From Sciurus carolinensis (lineage: Eukaryota; Chordata; Mammalia; Rodentia; Sciuridae): a DNA stretch of 64,000 bases. The notes beneath the pieces were generated by a model. That model was not told the origin of the DNA. It ran no database searches and saw nothing but the letters and a program-made list of their open reading frames with translations. The stretch lies in contig NC_062227.1 in the NCBI RefSeq assembly GCF_902686445.1, positions 19,419,678 through 19,483,677 of the forward strand, read 5' to 3'. The position numbers were made by a program, and so were the translations under genes. Below, in pieces: positions 45,087 to 57,368 of this stretch (the first letter of the stretch is position 1; each line of letters begins with the position of its first letter).

Positions 45087-46214
45087 CCAACCTGCAAGTC
45101 TAAGCAGGAAATAAAATGTGGGGAAGCTGAGGCCTGACAACAGCAGCCAAGTGATCTCCAGCACTGTTGGTGGTGCAAGCATGAGGTCACAGAAGCCACT
45201 CCTCAACATTCAGGTTGCCCAAGGCCCAGAGAACACCTCTGGGGAAAGAGACAAAGTGCATCCTCCAACTGGAGATTGGAGCCTCCATGCCCTTCATACC
45301 CGTTATGCCCTAAGCCTGCCCCTTCCACTTTGAATAGAGTTGCTCTCCCATCTTTGGCTCTCAGGGCACAGAAGCACTGGAAACCTACTGAGGCCATTTT
45401 CAGAGTGGAACAGATTGCAGTTGAATGATTGGGAGATCCCAGATATAACTTTCAGTCACTTACCTCATTCCATTGAATCTTGAGAGAAAGAGCTGCAAAT
45501 GTAACATGTGGCAGGTGGACACTGGATGAGGAATTTTTTTTTCCTGCCATGAAATATCAGTCCTGGGACCCCAGACACCATGAGCATCACCACTTCCCTT
45601 TGCCTGCTTAGATTTACTGATATTATCTGGCTGAGTTGCTGAGGCATTCCATAATTTAGGAAAAATAACTTTGCCCAGGAGAAATGACTTCCTCTAACTC
45701 CCCCATAAATGAGATGGTAGGCAAGATTCATATTCTCCACTGGGTTGTGACTTTTACCCAGATATTATTAGAAATTTTTGAAGGAAAATGTCAGGAGGAG
45801 AAAGAGGAGTGAGGAAGAAATCAGCATATTGTGATTGGAATGGCTAGGGTTCCAGTTGTGAATGATCCCAGAAATCTCACTTTGTCCTGACAACCTGAGC
45901 ATATTCTGAGTCCAATATATGCCTGCCTCTCCTCCTGTACCCTGGCCTACATTCTTACTGACTTTATTTTCTGCTCACTGATCAGCTACAATCCTTTTCC
46001 TCCTTCAATAGACAGTGATAAACATTTCCTCTCATGACACATCCCTAGATTGTTGGTCTTGACATGCACTAAAGGTTCCTTGCAGGATTGCTGTGAATAG
46101 AAAGATGAAAAATTCCATCAAAATTTATTGACTTTGTATGGGGCTGTGTTTTCTGCAGAGAACTTGGCAGAGTCAGTGTAGTAGAGGATCTGAAGTGTAC
46201 CTAAAATGTCTCCT
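45087..46214. other. Unassigned sequence
   Basis: No recognisable gene or repeat; short frames only. Confidence 0.4.
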
Positions 46215-46310
46215 CTGGAGCTGAAGAAATAGCTTGTTTTGGAGAGCACTCACCTAGCAGGCACAAGGGCCAGGGTTCAAATATCTGGCACCTTGAATGG
46301 GGAAAAAAAG
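46215..46310 (+). repeat. ID-type SINE, degraded
   Basis: CTGGAGCTGAAGAAATAGC, GAGAGCACTCACCTAGCAGGC and GGGTTCAAATATCTGG follow the ID order, then an A-rich tail. Confidence 0.65.
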
Positions 46311-48688
46311 AAAACCTCTGTTTTATATTCCAACCCTCCCTCATCTCAACTTTTTCTCCTCATTTTATCCACTGAATTTCCACAGTTGAACGAGTACCAG
46401 TTGGACATGCAAGCCTTTTCCAATCAGAATTTCAGAATGAAACTTCAGTGAAAGTTAGCAGTGCTTCCCAAGTAACCTGCATTTCTAAAGAGAACATGTT
46501 CCTTGACATGAGTCAACTCTCAGGAACTCATAGGTTAGATCATTCTCATGAGTAGGCTCATCGGGGTATATCATCAACAAGTTCTTGAAGAAGACAATGC
46601 TCACCATGTTGCAATGGCAGTAATTTCAAAATGACAACTACACTAGTCTTTGGCAATTATCAGACTTCTTGGGAACATTCCAGACTCCATGCAAGAGAAG
46701 TGGACTTCCACACATCATTACTTTCCATGTGAACCTCAATGTCATCTGGAAAAGCAAGAGGTGAGGACCAAAGATAGAACCATGACTGGCTTCTCTCAGT
46801 CAGTTTTTCTTTGCATCAGACTGTAAGTGACTTGAAGTCAAATTGTATGCTTTGGGGATGAATACATGTTAGCTCCTGCTGATAGCATTCAAAACATAGC
46901 AGTATCTAATATTATCCAGTGGAGAAACTGAGAAAACATTGTCCATGGAACAGGGGGAATTTGCAACCTAGTCTTCCAGTATCATTGGAAGTCTAGTGTC
47001 AAGTGTTGTAAAGCCCTTTCATAGAATGTTGTTAATTTTGATGGACGTTCTGAAGAGATGCAGTGTAGAATTGGTGAAGGATATGATGTTCTCATATGCA
47101 CCATGGATCTGGGAATGAGTGGACCATGCTTTGCAGGGTCAGTCCTGCAATTATTTGAAAGAAGCATTATTTGAAAGAAGTCACACTGAAATAAAAAAGC
47201 AGAGACATTAGTCATGTGTTAAATGCTACAGAATATCTGTTATATTTTAGTGTGTCTTATGGATATTGCATTAGTCATAAAGGCCATAGGACAGCTAATT
47301 TATGAGTTTTAGATGCTACTATATGAATATTGTGTATTATTAAAAGGCCACAACACAGCTATTTCTATAGCTTCATGTAGGGTGACTTCCTCCAGAAGAT
47401 CACAAAGTGAAAACACAGAATTAGAAACTCCCAATGAGATACCTGAAAGACCCTGCCTCAGCCAGGTGAGCACAGTCAGTACTAACATTACATTCCCCTT
47501 TTGGACCTTAGATGACAGACAAGCTGTCCACGTCTATGACCTGTCTCCCAAGATGCACAGCCCAGGATAAATATGAATATTAAAAGTAAACCCCAATAAA
47601 GAATGATGTAAAAAGTACTGAAAGGCCCTCCTCAACAAGGAAGGTTTGAGAAACTTTTCACACCCAAAGAGAAGTCTATAGGGATAGGAATCGAATGTCA
47701 TTTGAGATTATGGATGGGGTCCTGGAACAGGAAGAGGCAGAACTGAGAATCCAAAGGAAATGCAACTGCGCATACTGATAACACACTAGTGTTTGTTCTT
47801 CATGACACCTTTTCTAGCATGCTAACCCATCTGAGACAGTGCACATAAATCATATCGATAGAAAAATGAGGATGAGGCTACCTGGGAAATCTCTGCACTT
47901 TCTTTGCAATTTCTTTATAAAGATAAAAACTACTCAAAAATAAATCCTTAAGACATGGTTATGTTGTCAAACACTTGGTTGTTTATACAATTATAATTGC
48001 TGATAAGTGACATTCTAACTAGTTGTGTATTTTAATATTAAACCAAAAATTATTTTAATAGAAAATTAAACCATTTCATCTAATATATAATTCAAGATAG
48101 CACCACTTTTATAGGTTTTATGTTGAAATAAAAACACACATAGGTCAACGTATATTTTTATGCAGTCAATAGGTACTAAGTGTGGCTTCTAAAAACTTGG
48201 CCACTTGCACTAGAGGAAAAAATAATATTTTAGAAACTATTTCAACTAATGACTGAACTTCCTCAAAAGAGGGATTTTCACTGTGACTGGGTCACTTATC
48301 CCAAAGAATCATTATCCATTTTTTATTTCTATTCATACTCTTTAGCAGTAATAAATTCAAATTGTCATTTGACAAATAGTCAAAGACAAGAAAAAGATAA
48401 ACAGAAGTGGCAAGCACAGTCAATGGTGCCTAGTAAGCAGAACAGGTAAGAAGAACACCAGAGTCCATCACCTCCACAATGCTCTGCAGGAAGTGGAGAA
48501 ACTGGGGAAACATTGCACATGGATAATATTAGATGCTGCTATGCTTTGGAAAATTACTTTTCCTTTTAGAAATCACAAACCATTATTGGAGGCCCAAACT
48601 CTTGAATGGTTCCAAATTGAGTTGAGCTTCTAAGTGATTTTATTATCACTATCTGGTCATAAAATTTATGATAACTAAAAGATCCAAG
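46311..48688. other. AT-rich single-copy sequence
   Basis: No gene or clear transposon seen over about 2.4 kb. Confidence 0.4.
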
Positions 48689-48777
48689 TTCTGGGGATGT
48701 AGTTCAACAGAAGAGCAATTGTCTAGCATGCAGGAGGCCCTGAGTTCAACCTCCAGAACCACAAAAGAAAAAAAAAT
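48689..48777 (+). repeat. ID SINE
   Basis: CTGGGGATGTAGTTCAACAG (A box), CAATTGTCTAGCATGCAGG, GAGTTCAACCTCC (B box) and an A-rich tail. Confidence 0.8.
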
Positions 48778-49083
48778 CTTTATCTTACTTACATAATCAT
48801 GTACAAAATGAATAATCACTTCTTTTACCAAAATGTGTTGGACCTGAAAGAGTGGACACTCTCAAAATAAAAATATTCTCAGAGTGGATCACACAGCTAC
48901 ACTATCATAAACAGTAGTGCCTCATCATAAAGCATGGTCATATTAAGAGTACATGAAAAAAAAAGAAAACAAAACAAAAAAAAAAACAAAAAAGCCTTTA
49001 CTGACTGTTGACAAGAGAAAATGAATATGGTCTAACTTAGGAAAGGACACATTAGAAGCATATAATACAACAAATTCTCCAGG

Positions 49084-49290
49084 ACAAGCCAGGCAAGTTG
49101 ACAACAAGTGCTATTACTGCAGAACTTGGCAGGATAAGGAAGGGGGATGACATGTTTGGGACCCATCTGGGCAATTAGACAAGACTCTGTCTCAAAATAA
49201 AACATTCAAATTTCTGGGAATGTATGCAGCTCAGTGCTTACCTAGGACATGCTACTATGGTCACTTGGTTCAATTCTCACTGCCAAAAAA
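49084..49290 (+). repeat. B1-ID composite SINE, degraded
   Basis: B1-like part ending GACAAGACTCTGTCTCAAAATAAA, then an ID-like part with GGAATGTATGCAGCTCAGTG and GGTTCAATTCTCACTGCC. Confidence 0.7.
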
Positions 49291-50225
49291 TGCAGGTCAG
49301 ATATTTGATTATAGAACAGGGCAGAAGTCATTATGCCAACCTCCCAAAATAATCAAACAAATTTACACTATGTTCAACTCATAATATAACATGTCAAACC
49401 CCTGCTTCTACTCATTAAAATTTGATAACCTTTTAAATATAATAAAAATTGTATGTACTTTGTTAATAAATTCAACAAATATGAGAGTTACACATGACTT
49501 TGAATCAGAAAGCCATAGGGGCACTGGTGTTATGATAAAACCTAGTCATGGCACTTTCTGTGACAATAGATCCATCCCCTTGATGGCAAGGAATAAGAGA
49601 AAAACTTTCTGATGAATATACAACTTTAGGAAGACAAAAAGATACACTTTCTAAGTTTGAATGTGTCTCCACCAGCTCTGAAGCAGTCAGACACCAATAC
49701 TGGACACTATGCTGAGGCCTTCAGAATGCTGGCACATGTGGAGTGGGCAGGTCCAAACCTGCACTGTGCATCCATCTGTCCAACCCCAGTACCGCCTGAG
49801 AGCTGGGTACGTGTAAAAAAACACCAGTGGCCTAGGTATTTCCTGCATTGATCCGCCCAGTGTGAACTCCCCTTGTCTGAGTTCCAAACCATGAGAGATC
49901 TGCTTTAGGGGCCAGAGACACCTGTGTGGAGGAGATCCCAGGAGAGCAAAGCACTGCTTCTGGCCCTCGTGTCCTTGTGTTTGGGCACTGGTGAGCATGA
50001 GAGGCGATGCGATCTGGTGACAGTTGCTGCGGAGGTCCTGGGGATACAGACTCCTCCATGTCCCCACTGTGCCCCAGGGACAAAGCCTCCTGGTGCCTGG
50101 TGTATTTAGTTTGCTTTCCTGGGTTGGGGATGATGCCTTGCAGGTTGAGTTTCAGGAGGCCTTTTTGGAGGGTGCTTACTAAAGGGTCTGATGTTCTTAG
50201 GGCCTTCACATGATGGGGTCATTTT
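49291..50225. other. Unassigned sequence upstream of ING1 retrocopy
   Basis: 49650-50220 is richer in GC and has several overlapping frames on both strands (60-126 codons) without motif or ATG support. I do not call a gene. Confidence 0.4.
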
Positions 50226-50236
50226 AAAGTGTCCAC
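50226..50236 (+). repeat. Left target-site duplication of ING1 retrocopy
   Basis: AAAGTGTCCAC immediately upstream of the first ING1-like base; an identical 11-mer lies at 51254-51264 after the short A-run. This supports L1-type retrotransposition of the mRNA. Confidence 0.75.
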
Positions 50237-51253
50237 TTAGGGGACACCTGTAGAGAAAAGTCTCAGTGATGCAGGAAATTGAAGCAAAATGCCAAGAAAT
50301 CCTGAAAGAACTGGATGAACGTTATGAGAAGTTGAAAAAAGAGACAGATGGTGCCCAAAAATGCCAAGTGTTGTGCTGCATCCAGAGAGCTCTGATTTGC
50401 TGCCAGGAGCTGGGCAATGAGAAGATTCAGATCCTGAGTCAGATGGTGGAGCTGGCAGAGAGACAGACCAGACAAGTGAACAGTCATGTGGAACACTTTG
50501 AGTCACCTCAAGAGATCAAGGACACCACTGGCAACAGCTTCAAAGCTGGTCAAGAGAAGACAAAGAACAAGACAGTTGCACAGGCAGAAAAGCTGAATTA
50601 CAAGCATACCCTGTGGCCACTCAACAATGTGAATCAAGTGATGAATATATCTAATAACAATCATGACCTTGATGACATCACCTCAGGAACACTGAAGGGA
50701 AACAATGCAAAGACCTCAAAGAACAGATTTCAGGGCCAAAGCACAGAAGGAAGCAAACCCTGCAAACTTTCCCAGCAATGCAAATGAGCCAACATACTGT
50801 CTCTACAATCAGGTGGCCTATGGAGAAATGATACCTTGTGGAAATAGCAAGTGCCTTCACCAGATGGTTCTACTTCTCCTACTTAGGACTCAGTTACAAG
50901 AAAAAGGACAAATGGTATTGTGCCAAGTGTCAGGGCAGAAATGAGAAAATAATGGTCAAAGCATTGCAGAAGTCCAAAAAAAAAAAAAAAAAAAGAAAAC
51001 CTTTAAGAGGTACTTTGTGGACATTCTCTAGTAGAACAGAATCAGCAGAATCAGCCAAAATCTGTATTGCATTGCCACCTATGTTGAGGAGTGTGAATTG
51101 TCAAATGTATATTTTCAAGAAAAGGTGCAGTTACCTTCTTTTGGAGGGCAGTGATTCAGCATTTTGTTTTCACTGGTCAAGTGTGAGAACAGTGGGCTGT
51201 GGATCAAAATTTTAGGATATACAAATTATAGGTTTGAATTAAACACTTTAAAA
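50237..51253 (+). pseudogene. ING1: Processed pseudogene of ING1 (inhibitor of growth), 5'-truncated
   Basis: ING1 is a nuclear chromatin reader whose C-terminal PHD finger binds trimethylated H3K4. This copy is intronless and begins inside the N-terminal helical region (an in-frame TAG at 50251). It reads QEILKELDE...KKETDGAQK...QRALI...QELGNEKIQI in the first frame (50266 on). It then shifts near 50735 into the frame with NEPTYCLYNQVAYGEMI and again near 50858 into WYCAKCQGRNEK. In the PHD finger three zinc ligands are lost (second Cys to Tyr, His to Tyr, a further Cys to Tyr). A 19-A run (50976-50994) has expanded in the Lys-rich C-terminus. About 250 bp of ING1-like 3' UTR follow, up to ATTAAA (51238-51243) and a short A-run. 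Direct repeats AAAGTGTCCAC flank the copy. Confidence 0.9.
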
Positions 51254-51264
51254 AAAGTGTCCAC
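51254..51264 (+). repeat. Right target-site duplication of ING1 retrocopy
   Basis: Perfect copy of AAAGTGTCCAC at 50226-50236; it marks the 3' end of the inserted sequence. Confidence 0.75.
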
Positions 51265-52167
51265 ATATCTTCCTGAAGTCCTGCTCCCCACGTTGATTGT
51301 AAGTGGTTTCAGAGTCTGAGCCTTTCACCTTGGGTTCCTGATTTTGGACCTTCAGCTCCCTGAGACCTCGGTATGACTAGGGGATGGATCTTTGAACAGC
51401 CAATGTGGGCATTACACTCAACAAACAGAATATGCTGTGTACTCTTATTGTGCTCAAGCATCCTGCAACACATTACCTGATGGAAAGACTGCTGAAGAGA
51501 GAAAGAATTGTATGTTGATCAGGCAGCTAGGAAAGCCCTGCCACTAGTGATCCTGATTGAAGATTACCTTTACAGGTTTCCTCAGGTACATTAGAATTAG
51601 AACACCCTTGATACCCAGGTTACTGGTTTCCATGGAAAATGATCATGTACACTGTGTTTATAAAAGATACACTAGCAAGGTCAAAGCTTCAAATCATAAA
51701 ATAACTTAAGAACCAAATTGTTGTTTAGGCATCCAACCATTCAGCTCAACATCATTTTGAGTCTAAGGTATGAGTGCATACCCAGGGCTCTGAACTATGC
51801 AAATCTCTACTCATTGACCTTCTGTAAGTGTAGTTATGGGCCACAGATTCATGTAGTCCCATCTTTGGCTCTCTTGCCTTTGCCTAGAGCACTCCTAAGT
51901 GATGGACTTGCAGAACAGTTTTACAGAATTTGTTTTCTGCTATTCCAAGCAGAAATTTTAGCACATGAAAATATCTTACCATAAGCAAACTAAGTACAAA
52001 TACTAATTAATTTAAGTTAGGAAGAGGGCTAAATTCATTGAACATCTGTTTTGACTTGCCTTCCCTTCTTCATATACTTTCTTTTTCCCTTGTGCTATAG
52101 CACTTTTTTACAACTAGATTCCTACTGAATTACCATAAACACAGTTTTTTTTCCTCTTATTTCTTTT
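51265..52167. other. Unassigned sequence
   Basis: AT-rich, no gene or clear repeat. Confidence 0.4.
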
Positions 52168-52246
52168 TGTTGTGCTTTGGATTGAATCCAGGGTCTTTTA
52201 TATGGGAGGTATGCACTCTACAAACCAAGTTATATTTCCAGTCACT
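52168..52246 (-). repeat. ID SINE, degraded
   Basis: Antisense: GGATTGAATCCAGGGTC (B box side), GCACTCTACAAACCAAG and TTATATTTCCAG. Confidence 0.6.
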
Positions 52247-53094
52247 ACTTTATTTTTAATATGGCTAGTAGTATGTACTTTGTTAATAAAAAGTACCAGT
52301 GTTATGAGAATAGTTGGACTGCAAATAATCAAGATAGCAGCTCTTTATCTTTCTGGGGTACACATACCTCAGGGGGCCACCCACCTTTACTCTCAGACCA
52401 TTTCTGATTGTGTCTCCATTTAACACTTTTAGCATATAATTAAATCTTTGTGTATGTGTATTGCTACTGTTGTAACCCATAAAGAGTGGGTGCATTACTA
52501 ATGTGTCCACTCTTTCTCCCTACAGCCTGTTACAGGGTTTGCTACAATATTAATATTTTATACCCAATTGTTTGCTATATTAATACCCATTGTTGAATTG
52601 TAATTTAAATTATTTAATCTTCTAGAATTAGAGATCTAGTTAGACTTTAATGTAAGTGGCCCATGAATAATGTATTCTTCGAGTTCTTCATCCATTGTTA
52701 AAGCAACTCTGGTCCTAGCCATAGAGGAAACCCTTGCTCTAATTCTTCATGCTGGGTGACTTCAATTTTATTACTAAGCAGAAAACACTCCAAGTGTGGT
52801 ATACTTCTTTTGCACTCTGTTGAAAGTACTATGTAAGCAGAAGTCTTGTTATATCAAAAACACTTTATTAAATGCAAAAGGCATTCAGCCAATGTTCAAT
52901 GAACTTACCATGTTCAACATATAAACTGCTTTCATCATCCTTTGGGTTCACACCTCCTGCAGGCATGACATTAGCACCAACATAATTTTTTTAGCCTCAA
53001 AGATGAGAGGTCTCCATGTGTTGCCAGTATTGCCATAAAACACCGAGTACTTTCCTGACACCTGTTTGGTTTTTTTGTTTGTTTGCTTTTCTGG
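52247..53094. other. AT-rich unassigned sequence
   Basis: No gene or clear repeat seen. Confidence 0.4.
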
Positions 53095-53225
53095 TTTTTT
53101 TTTTTTTTTTTTTTTTGCACTGCTGAGGATTGAACCCAGATCCTTGTGCTTGCCAGACAATCACACTATCAGATCCTTGTGCTTGGCAGACAATCATGCT
53201 ATCAACTGAGCTATATCACCAGCTT
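53095..53225 (-). repeat. ID SINE with internal 33-bp tandem duplication
   Basis: Antisense ID with a T-rich tail (53095-53116), GGATTGAACCCAGATCC (B box) and AACTGAGCTATATCACCAGC (A box end). The segment 53138-53170 is repeated at 53171-53203 with three differences, which enlarges the element between its two promoter boxes. Confidence 0.8.
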
Positions 53226-53617
53226 GTTATTTAATTTTTAAAAATATTTAGTAATTTTCTACCACCTGTGCTATGTAATAGGTTCTAATCCAGGTTTGTA
53301 GAGCTAAGTGGAGTTTGTTTCTTGTCTCTCATTTTTTCAACGGTGTCTGGTAAAACACCCAAAGTTAATATTCTACTAAATGTGGAACTGTTTTATTCTG
53401 CAGTTTTATTTATTTGTACTGTTTTTGCTGGGTACATCACCTCTACCCACTCCCCAGCCCAAAAAACAAAAACAATAACAAAACAGTAAAACAAATACTA
53501 ACTTAAAGAATAATCTTCAATGTAGTTAAATTCTCTATTTGAAAACAGAAACAGCACATCAGCATTTTCTTATTAATTTAAAAAAAACAACTTCTAGTTT
53601 GTTGAGAAGATGATAAT
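53226..53617. other. AT-rich unassigned sequence
   Basis: No gene or repeat recognised. Confidence 0.4.
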
Positions 53618-53935
53618 TGTATTAAGCTGTGAAGGTTGCTACAAGAAGATACCAAAAACTGGGGATCTTATAAATAAATTTATTTATCATGGCTATGCAA
53701 ACTAGGAAGCCCAAGATCAAGGGATTCAGTAACTGATAGAGCTTGCTCTGGTTCACATACAGCAATTTCTTACTGTCCTCACATGGTGGAAAGGGACAAG
53801 ATAGCTCTCCCTTAATGACCACCCAGTGAACATAACTTATACCATCACAGTGGTGATTAGGTTTCAACATGTGTGTTTTAGGAGAAACACACACTTGCAG
53901 ACCACAGCAGTAATGCTTTATACAATACAATGAGT
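53618..53935 (-). repeat. MaLR-like LTR (probable MLT1 type)
   Basis: GCTACAAGAAGATACCAAAAACTGGGG, ATAAATAAATTTATTTATCA, AAGCCCAAGATCAAGG, GTCCTCACATGGTGGAAAGG and ACCATCACAGTGGTGATTAGG follow the order of an antisense MaLR-type LTR that I know from other mammals. Family naming is from memory of the general pattern, so moderate confidence only. Confidence 0.5.
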
Positions 53936-53987
53936 TTGAAAATGAAGGACTAAATGTAAGACCCCAGATTCCAAAAAATGACAATCC

Positions 53988-54142
53988 ACCAGGCATCACC
54001 TGTCTTTAAGCCCAGTGAATCAGGAGACTGAGGAAGGAGGATTACAATCTTGAAACCAGCCTCAATAACTTATCTAAAACATAAAAGATGACTGGTAATA
54101 TAGTTCAGTAATAAAGTGCCCTTGGGTTTTATCCCTATTACC
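53988..54142 (+). repeat. B1-ID composite SINE
   Basis: CCAGGCATCACCTGTC, AGGAGACTGAGGAAGGAGG and AAACCAGCCTCAATAACTTA, then an ID part GACTGGTAATATAGTTCAG...GGGTTTTATCCC. Confidence 0.75.
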
Positions 54143-54202
54143 AAAATAAGCAATAACCATATGTCTGTATAATTTATAAATTGGGAAAATTAAAAGTGAT
54201 AT

Positions 54203-54390
54203 TGGGCCAGGTACAGTAGTACATGCCTATAATTCCTGTTACTTGAGAGAGAGACAGAAGGATCACAAGTTCAAGGTCATTCTGGAAAATTATAGTGAGA
54301 CCCTATCTCAAAAAAAAAAAAAAACTGAGCATATAGCTCAGAGGTAGACTGTCCTTGGGTTCACTCCCCTTTGCCACACGCAAACAAAAA
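54203..54390 (+). repeat. B1-ID composite SINE
   Basis: GGGCCAGGTACAGTAGTACA, GTGAGACCCTATCTC, an A14 linker, then AGCATATAGCTCAGAGG and GGGTTCACTCCCC. Confidence 0.8.
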
Positions 54391-54538
54391 AAATCTTGGA
54401 ATTGACAAAGGCAACAGAGAATCCTCTAATTTGCTGAATCCTGTGTCTATTGGAATTCAATTTTAAATTGCAAATTTCTTTTTGGTACTGTTTCACTGTT
54501 TTCATTTGAGTGATTACATATTGAGAAACCCTGCAGTC

Positions 54539-54552
54539 AAAACTCCATATCA
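54539..54552 (+). repeat. Left target-site duplication of L1 at 54553
   Basis: AAAACTCCATATCA directly before the 5'-truncated L1; the identical 14-mer recurs at 55517-55530 at the end of its A-tail. Confidence 0.9.
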
Positions 54553-55516
54553 TACTTCAGATAGAGCACTAATCTCCAGAATCTATAAAGAACTCAAAAA
54601 ACTCTACACCAAGAATGCAAATAATCCAATTGACAAATGGGCTAAGGAAATGAATAGACACTTCACAGAAGAAGATCTACAAGCAATCAACAAACATGGA
54701 AAAATGTTCAACATCTCTAGCAATAAGAGAAATGCAAATCAAAACCACCCTAAGATTCCATCTCACCCTAATTAGAATGGCGATTATCAAGAATACAAGA
54801 AACAACAGGTGTTGGTGAGGATGTGGGGAGAAAGGTACACTCATACATTGCTGGTGGGGCTGCAAATTAGTGCAGCCACTCTGGAAAGCAGTGTGGAGAT
54901 TCCTTAGAAAACTTGGAATGGAACCACCATTTGACCCAGCTATCCCACTCCTTGGCCTATACCCAAAGGACTTAAAATCAGCATATTACAGAGATACAGC
55001 CACATCAATGTTCATAACTGCTCAGTTCACAATAGCCAGATTGTGGAACTAACCTAGATGTCCTTCAATTGATGAATGGATAAAGAAACTGTGGTATGTA
55101 TATACAATGGAATATTACTCAGCCATAAAGAATGATAAAATTATGGCATTTGCAGGCAAATGGATGAAATTGGAGAATATCATGCTAAGTGAGATAAGCC
55201 AATCTCAAAAAAGCAAAGGACGAATGATATCGCTAATAAATGGATGATGACACATAATGGGGGATGGGAGTGGTTAGTGTTAGGGTTAGAGTTAGGGTTA
55301 GGGAGGGGGCAAGAATGGAGGAAGGAAGGACTGTATAGAGGGAAAGAGGGGTGGGAGGGGTGGGAGGGTGGGGGGAAGGGAAAAAATAACAAAATGAATC
55401 AAACAGCATTACCCTATGTAAATTTATGATTACACAAATGATGTGCCTTTACGCCATGTACAAACAGAGAAACAACATGTATCCCATTTGTTTACAATAA
55501 AATTAAAAAATAAAAA
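54553..55516 (+). mobile_element. 5'-truncated L1 (about 960 bp) with perfect target-site duplication
   Basis: It begins inside ORF2 (TACTTCAGATAGAGCACTAA). It reads through the C-terminal zinc knuckle (54812 on; the first Cys is intact but the frame shifts near 54765) and the [15 protein letters not shown] terminus, and has the complete 3' UTR: TTAGGG-like tract 55273-55304, G-rich tract 55347-55380 and terminal AATAAA about 55497. A 14-bp duplication flanks it. Close similarity to the copy at 6838 and the exact duplication suggest recent insertion. Confidence 0.93.
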
Positions 55517-56580
55517 AAAACTCCATATCAGGGGTTAATAGAATAAGAGTAACTTATCCTCGAGAGAAAAGTGAAAAAGATAGATAATGCTTCAAACCAC
55601 GGTTCTAAGAAATGTGATCTGGGACCAGTGACATCAAATTTCAAAGGAACTAACTAGTACAAATTCTCAGGACCAACTTAGCAAACCATCTGCTTGATTC
55701 TTGTAACATGCTAAAGACTGAGATCCACTAGTTCAAACCACAAACTTTCAAGGGTTTTTATTTTTATATAAAATATGTGATTCACAGATAAGAGACTGAG
55801 TAGAAAATAGGCTTGCTTTTGCAAAAATACTCCATTTAAAATATTGACAATGTCTGTAATTGTTGAGGAAATTGAACTTATTGTTCAGAGACATACTGCA
55901 GTATTTCTTGCTCAGTGAAACTTTCTTAACCCTCTCTGCCACAGAATGCTGTTGTTACATTGCTGCACATGGTTCCTGGTGACAGGTACCTTGTGTGTTT
56001 GTGGATATTACTGGAAGACTACAGAAGCAGTGCTCTCCCCACAGGAAGACCACCCTGAGCTGTGTGCATCACAGCTGCTGTACTGGGTCTTGACTGTTAG
56101 TAGGTGTTCTTTGTTTTTTTTTTTTTTTTTTCCTTCTGAAGCTGCTCAACCAAAATACCAAGTGGCTAGCAGACTTCTGTGGTTTTCAAGTGTTTTGTAA
56201 CTCTATTATCTGAAACTCCCTAACACTTTCAGAAAAAGTGACAAAGTTTATATAATGTTATTTTACAAAAAGTCTTTAGAAATAGCAACCCAGACTCTAA
56301 GTGAATATCACCCTTGCAAGACACATAACAAGTGCAAATATACACACTTTTCTGTAGTCTACCACTTCTTGCACAAAAAGTATTCACTGTGAAATACTGA
56401 AGAGCAAAAACATTTTATCCAAAGGTTGTTTTTAGCTGCTTAATTCAGTAACTATTGGAATCTAAGGAATTGTATTTCAACTGAAAATAAGTTATGTCAA
56501 TGTACTTTTCTAAAATCATTTAATCTTAAGTGAATACTTCAGAAGTTCCTGCCATGTTTAATGTTAAAAATAAACATTGG
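55517..56580. other. Right target-site duplication and unassigned flank
   Basis: 55517-55530 is the right-hand duplication of the L1 target site. The rest is AT-rich with no gene; a T18 run lies near 56116-56132. Confidence 0.5.
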
Positions 56581-56686
56581 TCTGGGGAGATAGCTCAGTT
56601 GGTAGAGTGCTTGCCTCACAAGCACAAGACCCTGGGTTGAATCCCCAGCACTGCAGAAAATAAATTAAACAAATAAATAAATAAAA
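56581..56686 (+). repeat. ID SINE, well preserved
   Basis: TAGCTCAGTTGGTAGAGTGC (A box) and GGGTTGAATCCCC (B box) are near consensus for a tRNA-Ala-derived ID element, followed by an A-rich tail (AAATAAATAAATAAA). It is not a functional tRNA gene: no acceptor-stem pairing and an A-rich tail instead. Confidence 0.9.
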
Positions 56687-57214
56687 CGTGTTTGTACAGT
56701 TCAAATCCAATTGGATATTAAATCAACTATAATCTCTAATGACTTTAAGTCATAGTATATTTGCATATGTAATAAATATACATAATGTATATTCCTCTTT
56801 TTACTTCATCTTACATTATCAAAGACATTTATATGGTTGTTTTCAGTATTGTTTCTCAGTTTGTGAGAATTCACTTAAAAACATCTTGCCTGATAAAAGA
56901 TGTTAGCCACTGCTGATGGCTACATCTGCTTTTTCCTCTTCAGCTGGCTAAGTCATTTTAATAAAGAAAGTGTACAGATAATCCCTTTGCTCACTGAAGT
57001 CACAAATTCCTGATCATATGTTAATGTGGTATTAAATTAGAAATTATATTTAAAGTGTAAAAAAGTCATTCTTTTTAAAACTTATTTTTCAAATAGTGTA
57101 AGAGCTGGGAGGACATGAAGAAGAGAAATAAATTTAAAGCCACCTATACCACTTATTCTACATTTAGTCAAATTCACATAGGCTAAATTAACCAGTTCTT
57201 TTTCTTCTTCTTTT
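56687..57214. other. AT-rich unassigned sequence
   Basis: No gene or repeat recognised. Confidence 0.4.
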
Positions 57215-57368
57215 TTGCTTTTGATAGTGCTTGAGATAGGACCCAGGGCTTCACCCTTGCTAGATGAGCACCCTACCCCTGGACTACATCCCCAGCTTAT
57301 TTTTAATTTTGAAACAAGTTCTCACTAAGTTGTCTAGCTGACTTCAAACTTGTGATGGCCAGTCCCTC
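57215..57368 (-). repeat. B1-ID composite SINE, partial
   Basis: Antisense ID part (GATAGGACCCAGGGC, TGGACTACATCCCCAGC) followed by TTTGAAACAAGTTCTCACTAAG and CTGACTTCAAACTTGTGATG of the B1 part; the left end of B1 is missing. Confidence 0.75.

Noticed and set aside
56581..56660. Possible tRNA gene
   Set aside because: A and B boxes are good, but the acceptor stem does not pair and an A-rich tail follows. It is an ID SINE.
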